Origin: Bacillus sp. CH140a_4T
GTDB taxonomy: Bacteria > Bacillota > Bacilli > Bacillales > Bacillaceae_G
DNA: 64,000 nucleotides
Assembly (NCBI RefSeq): GCF_008923725.1
Contig: NZ_WBPF01000005.1
Location: 1-64,000, forward strand
Direction of reading: 5' to 3'
Part shown: positions 1 to 6,846 of the stretch, one piece after another
Position numbering within the stretch: the stretch's first letter is position 1
Layout: every line of letters starts with the position of its first letter
The notes under the pieces: generated by a model
The model's database searches: none
The model's input: the letters and a program-made list of their open reading frames with translations, nothing else
Told to the model about the DNA's origin: nothing
Translations under genes and position numbers: made by a program

Positions 1-203
1 CCGGTAGGTCCAGTGTCACCAGTGGGTCCAGTATTCCCGGTAGGTCCAGTGTCACCAGTGGGCCCAGTATTCCCGGTAGGTCCAGTAGCGCCGGTAGGAA
101 TTATAAATGGAGGAGTAGGTGATAATGTTGGCCCAATAGAACTTGGATCTATCGCAGCTCCTTGTAAAATATCTCGGGAATTTAATTCATTTTCTTTTGA
201 CAT
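1..203 (-). CDS. Collagen-like exosporium protein, N-terminal part (runs off the window)
   Basis: The minus strand begins with ATG at 203-201 behind a GGAGGTGA ribosome binding site (207-214). It encodes a short leader, then a Ser-Ile-Gly-Pro-Thr-Leu and Pro-Pro-Phe segment, then GPT/GAT/GNT/GDT collagen triplets that continue past base 1. The leader resembles the exosporium-targeting N-terminus of BclA-family proteins (known motif: LVGPTLPPIPPF, here [11 protein letters not shown]). Such proteins form the hair-like nap of B. cereus-group spores and are usually O-glycosylated on Thr in the GPT repeats. The C-terminal trimerisation domain lies outside the window, so the exact paralogue cannot be named. 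Confidence 0.85.
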   Translation of the reverse strand, partial: MSKENELNSRDILQGAAIDPSSIGPTLSPTPPFIIPTGATGPTGNTGPTGDTGPTGNTGPTGDTGPT

Positions 204-329
204 GGTTCACCTCCAAGATTGCAGCTCTTTACTAATAGATGCAGAAAGTTAATTGGTTATGAAAATAAGTAATTGATTATACATTATGAAAATTAAAATT
301 GAACAAAAGCGTTATTTGATTAATAAATA

Positions 330-2330
330 AAAAAGAGCACCTGACCAGGGTGCTCCGCCAATTACTATGAATAACAATCCATAATAATATATGTGACTTT
401 TGCCTAATGGTGATAATTTTATAAATTTATTAACAAAATCCTTATTTAAAATAAAAAGAGCGCTTTTAAAAGCGCTCTACGGCCAAGGCTAGTGTTGAAA
501 ATAGGTGACTGCATTACATTGTATGTACGTTTTTACTGTATGTGCGAGTTTAAATAAAATCGTTATTTGATTAAAAGAAAAAAGAACACATGTTGATATG
601 TGCTCTAAGCTAATCATTTTAATATCTATTCAAGTGTTTCTTTTGCATCAGGTGTATCAAATTTATCAATCAATTTAAAGATTGCTTCTAAAAGAATTGT
701 AGATAAAATCGCAAAGATTAATACAGCATGTGGTGATAATTGCACTGCTGTGAAATTAAGTTTTGCTAGCCAAAAATATCCGACATACATTGTCAGGAAG
801 GTACTAACAATTGAAATTGTAAATCCTAAGAAACCTAATTCTTTTAGCTTTTCCTCAGATAATTTAAATACACGTAATACGAAAGAGAAGATGATCCCAA
901 CTATGAAAAATCCAATACATAAGGTCAATAGTGACATTATACTTGGGTATTCAACGTCATCAGGCATCCATTGTTTCATTCCTACAATGATGGCTGTAGG
1001 GAGCACGATGGGTATTAATAATGGCGATACTATTAGAAAAATTGCCAATAGTCTATTGCTGTTGTTTGTTTCATTATTGTTTTGATTATTCATAAAGCCT
1101 CCAAAAATAATTTTAAAATAAATATCCTAGTGGATTTTAGCACAAAAGTATTAGCAAAGCCACAGTTAAAAAAAGGTGGATTTAAACAAAAACGCTATTT
1201 TATTAGTAAACAAACTAAAAAGAGCCTGTTGTGTGAGGGTAGGCTCTTTTTAGAAAAAGCTAATGGAAAAATTGCGTTGAGGCTACCCATATAATACAAG
1301 ATATTACTTGTTTTTTCTATATGTTGAATGTTGAAAAATTTATGTGCTTAATAAAAACACTATTTTGCTAATGCGAAAAAAAGGAGTGCCTTATTAGGGC
1401 GCTCCCAGTCGCTAATAAATACCCAGTCTCATTAAAGTATATGTGAATTTTAACTAATAATGATTATAAAAACTTCATTTTGCATTAATTCGGAACATAA
1501 AAAGAGCACTTAGTAAAGTGCTCTCGTGACGAGACCTATTTTATAGCGACTATTTTATATAGAAAGGAACTCAGAATATTATATGTGAGTCCAGTTAATT
1601 GAGTGCTTTTTACAAATACAGAGCAGCTAGCAAAAGCTAACTGCTTTGTTGTCCAACAAGAGCATCACCACAATGCTTTGTAACTTAGAAGTTACAGTTA
1701 TAGTATAAGCAAAATTGAAAATGTTATGCGAGGAAAGCTTAATAAAAATTTCATTTTGTATTAAGTTGGAATATAAAAAGAGCACTTAGTAAAGTGCTCT
1801 CGTGACGAGCCTCATTTTATAACGACTATTTTATAAAGAAAGGAACTCAGAATATTATATGTGCGCCAGTCAATTGAGTACCTTGTACAAATAAAGAGCA
1901 GCTAGCAAGAGCTAACTGCAATGAGAAATTACACCCATGAATTTAGGAGTACAAAATTACATGGTTGATTATAGTATGTATGGAAATTTCAAGTTTATGT
2001 AATAAAACTTAAAAAAGAGCAGTTGGTACTGATAACTGCTCTCACAAACACCGCAAAAAATGGACTACTTTGGGGAAAAAGTAGGTTGTACTTAGTGTTG
2101 CCGTAATATTGGAATTTATTCGAGAAAATGAAAAGTTGAATTACTTATAAATTACTAATAACTAAAAGAGCAGCTAGCAAAAGCTAACTGCTCAGACTCT
2201 CGACCAAGAGAGCAAGAGTGGGAAGAATTTAAAACTACTTTTTAAATTCTTTCATAGTATCGGAAAATATTTAGAATTCTATTCGTATAAAACATAAAAA
2301 ATGCAGCTAACAAAAGTTAGCCGCTAAGCC
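330..2330 (-). repeat. Array of about twelve dispersed hairpin repeats, each a minus-strand terminator-like unit
   Basis: Hairpins begin near 331, 449, 578, 1219, 1376, 1499, 1618, 1776, 1891, 2012, 2164 and 2296, mostly 115-160 bp apart. Each has the plus-strand form AAAAAGAGC-arm-loop-arm-GCTC. Read on the minus strand this is a GC stem followed by a T run, as in an intrinsic terminator. Many are preceded on the plus strand by a related TATTTT(G/A)-ATTAA stretch, and the spacers often contain TATATGTG. The stem sequences differ while pairing is kept. Apart from the membrane gene at 626-1093 the region has no convincing gene. Function unknown; it could be decayed copies of a small transcribed unit or a B. 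cereus-group intergenic repeat family. Confidence 0.75.
626..1093 (-). CDS. Four-helix membrane protein, possibly YrvL-like
   Basis: 155 residues. The ATG has a GGAGG site five bases upstream on the minus strand. After an Asn-rich polar N-terminus (about 1-12) there are four hydrophobic segments, near residues 14-38, 52-73, 87-110 and 120-142, and a charged tail. The 'EYPSIMSLL...GFFIVGIIF' segment and overall layout recall the YrvL family of small Bacillus membrane regulators (YrvL affects sigma-I-dependent oxalate decarboxylase expression in B. subtilis), but that match is from memory and weak. It sits alone inside the hairpin array, with array hairpins on both sides. Confidence 0.6.
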   Translation of the reverse strand: MNNQNNNETNNSNRLLAIFLIVSPLLIPIVLPTAIIVGMKQWMPDDVEYPSIMSLLTLCIGFFIVGIIFSFVLRVFKLSEEKLKELGFLGFTISIVSTFLTMYVGYFWLAKLNFTAVQLSPHAVLIFAILSTILLEAIFKLIDKFDTPDAKETLE

Positions 2331-2426
2331 CTCGGGTATGAAGGAAAATCAGAAACTGTAGTTACATTATTGACGAAATATTGAGTTTTATTCAGAGGCA
2401 GATATATATTGTGAAAAAATTCAAGG

Positions 2427-2729
2427 TTAAACCCAATAAAAAATAAGCATTGCAGTAAAACAAGAGAGAGTCGTCAACAAGGTAAACTTTGCTGCAACTT
2501 TCCATTGTTCACTTTTAATATTTGAAGAGGAAAAAATATATTTTCTAGCTCCAAAACCTAATAAACAACCGCCGCATACTAAAGTTAACAGTCCAATGAG
2601 AAATCGTGAAGTTGGAAAGCCAGTAGGATCCATAGCAGTTAAAATCAACATTTTAAACGATAAATGGAGAACGAGTGTTAAAACAAAAAAGTAGCTAATA
2701 GCTAGTACCCATTTATTCATGCTTTTCAT
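2427..2729 (-). CDS. Small membrane protein, unknown function
   Basis: 100 residues from the ATG at 2729-2727, which has a GAGGTGG site five bases upstream; a GTG nine bases earlier overlaps that site and is not used here. Three hydrophobic segments (about residues 5-28, 41-58 and 75-95) separated by short basic loops suggest a three-pass membrane protein. No family is recognised. It lies between the hairpin array and the first phage gene and points away from the phage, so it is probably host chromosome. Confidence 0.55.
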   Translation of the reverse strand: MKSMNKWVLAISYFFVLTLVLHLSFKMLILTAMDPTGFPTSRFLIGLLTLVCGGCLLGFGARKYIFSSSNIKSEQWKVAAKFTLLTTLSCFTAMLIFYWV

Positions 2730-2775
2730 AAAAACCACCTCATTTCTTTGGGGTTAATAAAGTGAGGTCGGGAGA

Positions 2776-2898
2776 ATGAAAGCTTTGAAGAAAAGAAAAA
2801 TTAGAAAAGCTATTACTCGTCGTGCGAAAGATGTAGAGAAGTACCAAGTTAATAAAGCTTGGAGAAACATTTTTGTACAAGCAGGTATTATCAAATAA
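2776..2898 (+). CDS. Small basic phage-type protein
   Basis: 40 residues with about a third Lys/Arg, starting at ATG 2776 after a GGGAGA-like site. A hairpin terminator (2933-2990) follows closely. No family is recognised. Its composition (basic helix, few acidic residues) suggests a nucleic-acid or protein adaptor, but that is inference. It is the leftmost gene of the phage block and lies upstream of a second small basic ORF at 3015. Confidence 0.5.
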   Translation: MKALKKRKIRKAITRRAKDVEKYQVNKAWRNIFVQAGIIK

Positions 2899-2932
2899 AT
2901 GAAAATTGAATGTCGTCCGGCTAGAAAACTAG

Positions 2933-2990
2933 AGGACACCAATTTTTAGAACAGCAATTAAAGCTGTTTTAGGAATAGGTGTCCTTTTTA
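2933..2990 (+). terminator. Terminator with a nested second hairpin
   Basis: AGGACACC (2933-2940) pairs with GGTGTCCT (2978-2985), followed by TTTTA. Inside the loop, ACAGC pairs with GCTGT. It separates the two small basic ORFs. Confidence 0.6.
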
Positions 2991-3014
2991 TTTTGAAAAG
3001 GGAGATGGGGAAAT

Positions 3015-3185
3015 ATGAAGGCACTAAAGGACCAATTACGCGAGTGGAAAAAACAATCGAATCAAACGAAAAAGAAAACTAAGAAAAAGCGAAAAGAGAA
3101 GTTAAGTACTCGTGACATTGAAGGTTTAATGGGAATTCATGGCCCACGTTATGAACGTAGACGCGGAGCTTTAAGACAAAAGTAA
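3015..3185 (+). CDS. Small Lys/Arg-rich phage protein
   Basis: 56 residues from ATG 3015, preceded by GGGAGATGGGG. The middle (about residues 15-32) is almost all Lys, Arg and Thr; the C-terminus is Arg-rich. It ends 28 bases before the ArpU-like gene and probably shares its transcript. Small basic ORFs often precede the late activator in Bacillus phages; no function is known to me. Confidence 0.6.
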   Translation: MKALKDQLREWKKQSNQTKKKTKKKRKEKLSTRDIEGLMGIHGPRYERRRGALRQK

Positions 3186-3212
3186 TTTGAAAATAAAAAG
3201 GAGTGGTCTTAC

Positions 3213-3695
3213 ATGACTAAACAATTATCTTTCTTACCAAAAATCGATAGAACAGCAACACAGGAGGAATTAGAAGGTGTGTTGGAAAGCGTACGTATAC
3301 ATAGACAATTTGGGATGATGCGTAAAGAAATGAAAGTCACTCCTTCTTATGAAATACGTGAGCACGGTCCTACACATACAGTTGGAAAACCATTAGAAGA
3401 TGTTGCTATAGCAAATATTCAACAAAGTAAACGAGAAGAGTGGCTTGAAAGAATGTCAGTACGTATTGATCAGTTTTTAAATCGATTAGGGAACGGACGG
3501 ACAGGAACTATTCAGAGAGACATCATTTATAAACGTTATTTAGAAGATGAGGACGTGTGTGATTACATGGTCTATAACGAGATAGGGATGTCAGAGCGTA
3601 CTTATAGACGTTGGAAATCTAAAGCATTTTATAAACTCGCTTTTGCGCTTGGATTAGAAGTTTACGAGACAGAAGAAATGGGAGGTAATGAATAA
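3213..3695 (+). CDS. ArpU-family phage late-gene regulator
   Basis: 160 residues, ATG 3213 behind AAAAAGGAGTGG. The C-terminal half has the sigma-region-4/helix-turn-helix pattern typical of ArpU-type proteins: 'RDIIYKRYLEDEDVCDYMV' followed by 'MSERTYRRWKSKAFYKLA' (about residues 105-150). ArpU relatives control the late operon, including lysis genes, in Gram-positive siphophages. It overlaps the recombinase start (ATGA-type junction at 3695), so the two are translationally coupled. Its position directly ahead of packaging genes fits a late activator. Confidence 0.85.
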   Translation: MTKQLSFLPKIDRTATQEELEGVLESVRIHRQFGMMRKEMKVTPSYEIREHGPTHTVGKPLEDVAIANIQQSKREEWLERMSVRIDQFLNRLGNGRTGTIQRDIIYKRYLEDEDVCDYMVYNEIGMSERTYRRWKSKAFYKLAFALGLEVYETEEMGGNE

Positions 3696-4237
3696 TGAAC
3701 TTTGTTCAACCGATACGTGATCCAGAGCAAATACAGCAGCTTAAAGAGTATTTTAAGGGAAAGAGCTTACGTAACTACATTCTCTTCATTATGGGCATTA
3801 ATACAGGTCTTAGAATCTCAGATATTTTGAAACTGAAGGTAGGAGATGTTAAGGGCAGTCATATATCTATGAGGGAAAAGAAAACAGGGAAGCAGAAACG
3901 AATACAAATTACTGCATCTCTTAAAAGAGAACTTAAATGGTTTATTGAAGAAAGAGAAGACAATGAGTATTTATTACAAAGTAGACAAGGTGGGAATCGT
4001 CCAATTGGTCGTAGCATGGCATATAAGATATTAAGTGGAGCAGCGGCAGTGTTTGGACTAGACGAAATAGGAACACATACGTTGAGAAAGACGTACGGCT
4101 ATCATATGTACATGCAAACGAAAAACATAGCATTACTCATGGAGATATTCAATCACTCGTCAGAGAAGGTCACGTTACGTTATATAGGTGTAAACCAAGA
4201 TGCAATGGATAAAGCAATGACTAGGTTTAAAATCTAA
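3695..4237 (+). CDS. Short tyrosine recombinase (phage integrase family)
   Basis: 180 residues, about half the length of a full phage integrase, because the N-terminal arm-binding and SAM-like domain is reduced. The catalytic set is visible: Arg in 'NTGLRISDIL', His-x-x-Arg in 'THTLRKTYG', a second His in 'IFNHSSEKVT' and the Tyr nucleophile in 'LRYIGV'. Short recombinases of this kind recur next to ArpU in Bacillus phages. Whether it integrates this phage, resolves dimers or does something else cannot be told from sequence; no attachment site was found beside it. Confidence 0.85.
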   Translation: MNFVQPIRDPEQIQQLKEYFKGKSLRNYILFIMGINTGLRISDILKLKVGDVKGSHISMREKKTGKQKRIQITASLKRELKWFIEEREDNEYLLQSRQGGNRPIGRSMAYKILSGAAAVFGLDEIGTHTLRKTYGYHMYMQTKNIALLMEIFNHSSEKVTLRYIGVNQDAMDKAMTRFKI

Positions 4238-4614
4238 GCATTGCTTTTTCTTTTTAATTCTATACAGTTACTCATAAATTTCGTACTGTGTAACTCAAAA
4301 GAGAAAGTGAAATAAAATCAATGATACCAAGGGATTCAGCAAAGAGGTCAGTTACACACAATATAAGATATGGGTAAGTCATTAAGAGAAAATACATGAG
4401 AGAAGGATATAAAAATAAGTGGCAGAGTCGTGACCGCTTTTTGGCAGGAAATGTGCCGGTTGTTTTGGAGTTCACGTGATATATTTGTATTGTGAGAAGT
4501 GGCGGAAAACACAACTCACTATGTTGTTTCAAAATTTCTAAACGACCCATATTGGCGGCAAGCTAAAATCCGAAACCAGCAGATGGTAAAGATTGAATGT
4601 ACCGTTAATATAAA

Positions 4615-4713
4615 GGAGAGCTTTTGCTCTTCTTTGAGCTAACAACATCCTAGGTAGACAGAATTAGGAGAACCTGATAAGTTTTCCGATGGTGTCTGTC
4701 GTGGTTGTTGGCT
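4615..4713 (+). ncRNA. Candidate structured RNA between recombinase and packaging genes
   Basis: A 7-bp hairpin with a UUUU loop (4615-4632) is followed by a long three-tier stem: 4637-4646 with 4704-4713 (10 bp, one G-U), 4657-4662 with 4695-4700 (6 bp), and 4667-4673 with 4681-4687 (7 bp, one G-U) closing a CUGAUAA loop. An intrinsic terminator follows at 4771-4797. No ORF with a ribosome binding site covers it. The known role is none that I recognise; a phage small RNA, an operon leader or a DNA packaging element are the options. Confidence 0.5.
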
Positions 4714-4770
4714 GAGAGAAGAATAAAACTTCACATACCGTAATTTGATTGTAAATAAATAATTGTTCTT

Positions 4771-4797
4771 AAAGCATCCATTCGGGTGCTTTTTATT
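4771..4797 (+). terminator. Intrinsic terminator after the structured RNA candidate
   Basis: AAAGCATCC and GGGTGCTTT pair around an ATTC loop, followed by a T-rich tail. It lies 15 bases before the next small gene. Confidence 0.75.
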
Positions 4798-4814
4798 TTG
4801 GAGGAGGATGAATG

Positions 4815-4973
4815 ATGGATAATCAATGTGAGCACGAGTGGACTAATATTCGTATTCCAGGTGATGATGGCATTTATGTAGCTTGTCTGAAATGCAAATC
4901 TATAGATGTAGAAGAAACGAGAAGATTATCTAGAGAGTTAGCTTTTCAAAAGGGGGAAAAACAAAATGGCTAA
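4815..4973 (+). CDS. Small phage protein with Cys/His zinc-ribbon-like spacing
   Basis: 52 residues. Two adjacent in-frame ATGs (4812, 4815); the second is better spaced from GGAGGAGG. 'QCEHEW' near the N-terminus and 'ACLKCK' near residue 28 supply Cys, His, Cys and Cys in a pattern that could bind zinc. The stop overlaps the next ATG (ATGGCTAA), indicating translational coupling. No named family is recognised. Confidence 0.6.
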   Translation: MDNQCEHEWTNIRIPGDDGIYVACLKCKSIDVEETRRLSRELAFQKGEKQNG

Positions 4974-5220
4974 TAACAAATTAATTATTGAAGTAACTGC
5001 TGATACAAATGAAGCATTGGAAGAGATTAAGGAAGTAACAGAAGCTGCAAATGAATGCGCGGAAGCATTAGAGAAGCTAGAAAAGGTTATGGGAAAATTC
5101 ACTAAAAAGAATGATGTGATTAGAATAGATGTTCCTGTTCTAATAAACGGAAGGAAAATAGCTGAAGGTGTTACGAGAATTACGGAAACAGAAAGGGAAA
5201 TAGCTTCAAGAACATGTTAA
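4966..5220 (+). CDS. Phage hypothetical protein, coiled-coil N-terminal half
   Basis: 84 residues, ATG 4966 with AAAAGGGGG upstream inside the preceding gene. Residues about 8-45 are rich in Glu, Ala and Lys with heptad-like spacing, suggesting a helical coiled coil; residues 52-80 are beta-prone. It belongs to a run of small genes between recombinase and HNH. Function unknown. Confidence 0.6.
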   Translation: MANNKLIIEVTADTNEALEEIKEVTEAANECAEALEKLEKVMGKFTKKNDVIRIDVPVLINGRKIAEGVTRITETEREIASRTC

Positions 5221-5243
5221 GGAAATGCAGGGGGAGATAGCTA

Positions 5244-5456
5244 ATGAAACTAACTAAACAAGAACAAGCCATTGTGATTGGAACATTCATTTCAATGTTA
5301 GGAACAGATCTTGTAAATGAGCGTATCGATAAAAAGAAATTAGAAAATGCAATTCCTATATTTGACGAGATGCAAGATAATACAACACCAAAGCAAAAGA
5401 GAGAAGCTATGATTAGTTTGCTTGGTAAAACGGTAGATGAATTCTTGGAAAAGTAG
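5244..5456 (+). CDS. Phage hypothetical protein
   Basis: 70 residues starting at ATG 5244 behind AGGGGGAGA. Predicted mostly helical and mildly charged, with no Cys. A GGAAAAG...CTTTTCC hairpin (about 5467-5503) follows the stop. It is probably co-transcribed with the preceding coiled-coil gene. No family recognised. Confidence 0.6.
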   Translation: MKLTKQEQAIVIGTFISMLGTDLVNERIDKKKLENAIPIFDEMQDNTTPKQKREAMISLLGKTVDEFLEK

Positions 5457-5590
5457 CCATAAAAAAAGGAAAAGGAACTCGCTTGGGGGGCGAATTACTT
5501 TTCCAGATGGCAATGTTAATTTCATTATAACAACTTGTATTTATTTGTAAATATATAATCAGAATATTCTTTCTAAAGGAGTGAGGGTAG

Positions 5591-5845
5591 GTGCAAGTCT
5601 ATTGTTCGAACTGTAATAAAGATTACGACATGCAACCACAAGTAACACAACTTCCTAATCGTATTGAGAAGTGTTTCTTTATTTGTCATCATTGCGGCCA
5701 TGAACATGTTGCAGCATATGTGAACGATAAGATTCGTAAGCATCAAGCTGACATTGCAAAGTGTCATGAGCGTATTAACAAGAAGAACCTTGCTATCGAG
5801 GATGAAATGAAACGGTTAAGAAAGAGAATGGAAGGTGCCAAGTAA
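5591..5845 (+). CDS. Small phage zinc-ribbon protein
   Basis: 84 residues from GTG 5591 (AAAGGAGTGAGGG upstream). Two Cys-x-x-Cys knuckles, 'CSNC' near residue 5 and 'CHHC' near residue 32, form a probable zinc ribbon. The C-terminal half is a charged helix rich in Lys, Arg and Glu. It overlaps the HNH gene start by 11 bases, so the two are coupled; small zinc-ribbon proteins are common partners at this position in HK97-type phages. Confidence 0.65.
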   Translation: MQVYCSNCNKDYDMQPQVTQLPNRIEKCFFICHHCGHEHVAAYVNDKIRKHQADIAKCHERINKKNLAIEDEMKRLRKRMEGAK

Positions 5846-6212
5846 ACCATTTAAGCCGTGCAAGTCGTTAGGTTGCAACGAACTAACACGGGATAAGTAT
5901 TGCGCTAAGCATATCGAAAAGGAAAAAGAAACCGTAAGATATTATGACAAACATATTCGAAACAAAAGCTCACGTTCATTCTACAACTCAAGACTGTGGA
6001 AGGATATGCGTGAGCTTATTTATCGTAGAGATCATGGTCTATGTGTTCAATGTAGAAGCAAGGACATCATTAAGATAGGTGATGTAGTCGATCACATCAT
6101 ACCTATTCGTGTTGATTGGTCAAAACGATTAGAACCATATAATTTACAAACACTTTGTCATGCTTGCCATAATAAGAAAACAAAAGAAGATGAAAAGAAA
6201 AACAAAAAATAA
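5835..6212 (+). CDS. HNH endonuclease
   Basis: 125 residues from GTG 5835. Cys pairs at the N-terminus ('CKSLGCNE', 'KYCAKH') and in the middle ('LCVQC') are typical of phage HNH proteins. The nuclease core is 'VVDHIIPI' followed by 'NLQTLCHACHNKKT', giving the His, Asn and second His plus structural Cys residues. In HK97-like cos phages an HNH protein next to the terminase genes is needed for genome-end cutting, which fits this location immediately ahead of the small terminase. Confidence 0.9.
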   Translation: MPSKPFKPCKSLGCNELTRDKYCAKHIEKEKETVRYYDKHIRNKSSRSFYNSRLWKDMRELIYRRDHGLCVQCRSKDIIKIGDVVDHIIPIRVDWSKRLEPYNLQTLCHACHNKKTKEDEKKNKK

Positions 6213-6341
6213 TTCGAAAGAAAAACTTCATAAACAACCCCCCACCTTAAAAAAGCAAAAGGCGAATCCCTGGAGACCGCCGCCTAGCTTTCTGTGCAAA
6301 AATTTCGTTTTATTCCATAAAAGGGGGTTCGGCTGAAGGAG
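6213..6341 (+). other. Candidate cos region
   Basis: This gap between HNH and small terminase has a C-run (CCCCCCACC at about 6239), GC-richer sequence with GGAGACCGCCGCC, and then GGGGG before the terminase ribosome binding site. In HK97-type cos phages with an HNH gene, the cohesive-end site usually lies here. The exact nick positions cannot be read from sequence alone. Confidence 0.3.
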
Positions 6342-6845
6342 GTGGTTCTCATAGGAAGAAAAGCTAAACCGATTCATCTACATTTATTAGAAGGAAATAC
6401 AAGTCGACTAACAAAAGAAGAAATCGATCAAAGGTTAGCGGCTGAAAAAAAGTTACAAGCAAAAAAGGATAAAGTAAAACCACCCACATGGTTAGATTCA
6501 GTTGCTAAGAGAGAGTTCAAACGAATTGCAGGTGAATTATTAGAGTTGGATGTCATTACAAACATAGATGTGAATGCACTAGCAACTTATTGTGATGCTT
6601 TTTCTGACTATGTTGAATGCACCAAGATTATTCGAGAAGAAGGACTACTTGTTGAGTATACCAATAAAGCGGCTGAAACCAATAAAGTGCCACATCCATT
6701 ACTTACAAAGAAGAAGCAATTACATGAGCAAATGAAGGCTTTGGCTGTTGAGTTTGGTCTTACACCAAGTGCAAGAGCAAAAATTGTAATTCCAAATATA
6801 AAACAAGGTCCGAAAACTAACGTAGAAAAGGAGTTTGACGTATAA
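6342..6845 (+). CDS. Terminase small subunit, P27 family
   Basis: About 164-167 residues. The N-terminus carries the P27-family pattern 'GRKAKPIHLHLLEGNTSRL' and the middle has the helical 'PPTWLDSVAKREFKRIAGEL'. It recognises phage DNA and recruits the large subunit. The start is odd: GTG 6342 lies inside the AAGGAGGTGG ribosome binding site, and the codon at the right distance (6351) is ATA. The next codons match the family N-terminus, so either ATA or the GTG is used. It ends one base before the large-subunit ATG. Confidence 0.88.
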   Translation: MVLIGRKAKPIHLHLLEGNTSRLTKEEIDQRLAAEKKLQAKKDKVKPPTWLDSVAKREFKRIAGELLELDVITNIDVNALATYCDAFSDYVECTKIIREEGLLVEYTNKAAETNKVPHPLLTKKKQLHEQMKALAVEFGLTPSARAKIVIPNIKQGPKTNVEKEFDV

Positions 6846-6846
6846 C

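Noticed and set aside
13-252. Plus-strand ORF of Pro-Val-Gly repeats
   Set aside because: It is the antisense of the collagen-like GPT repeats; the minus strand has the start codon, ribosome binding site and BclA-like leader.
1082-1294. Plus-strand 70-codon ORF
   Set aside because: No ribosome binding site, crosses a hairpin repeat and overlaps the minus-strand gene start.
330-2330. Hairpin array considered as a CRISPR array
   Set aside because: Repeats are not identical, spacers are not uniform in length, and no cas genes are nearby.
2754-2942. Minus-strand 62-codon ORF
   Set aside because: Antisense of the small basic ORF at 2776-2898, which has its own start and a downstream terminator.
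4396-4479. 27-codon plus-strand ORF
   Set aside because: Start is weakly supported and nothing recognisable is encoded; left out of the annotation. The gap 4238-4610 otherwise shows nothing clear.
4272-4550. Minus-strand 92-codon ORF
   Set aside because: No ribosome binding site, opposite to all phage genes, composition like a shadow frame.
4615-4713. Structured region considered as a tRNA
   Set aside because: No TΨC-type GGTTCGA arm or acceptor stem pattern; the fold is one long hairpin plus a small one.
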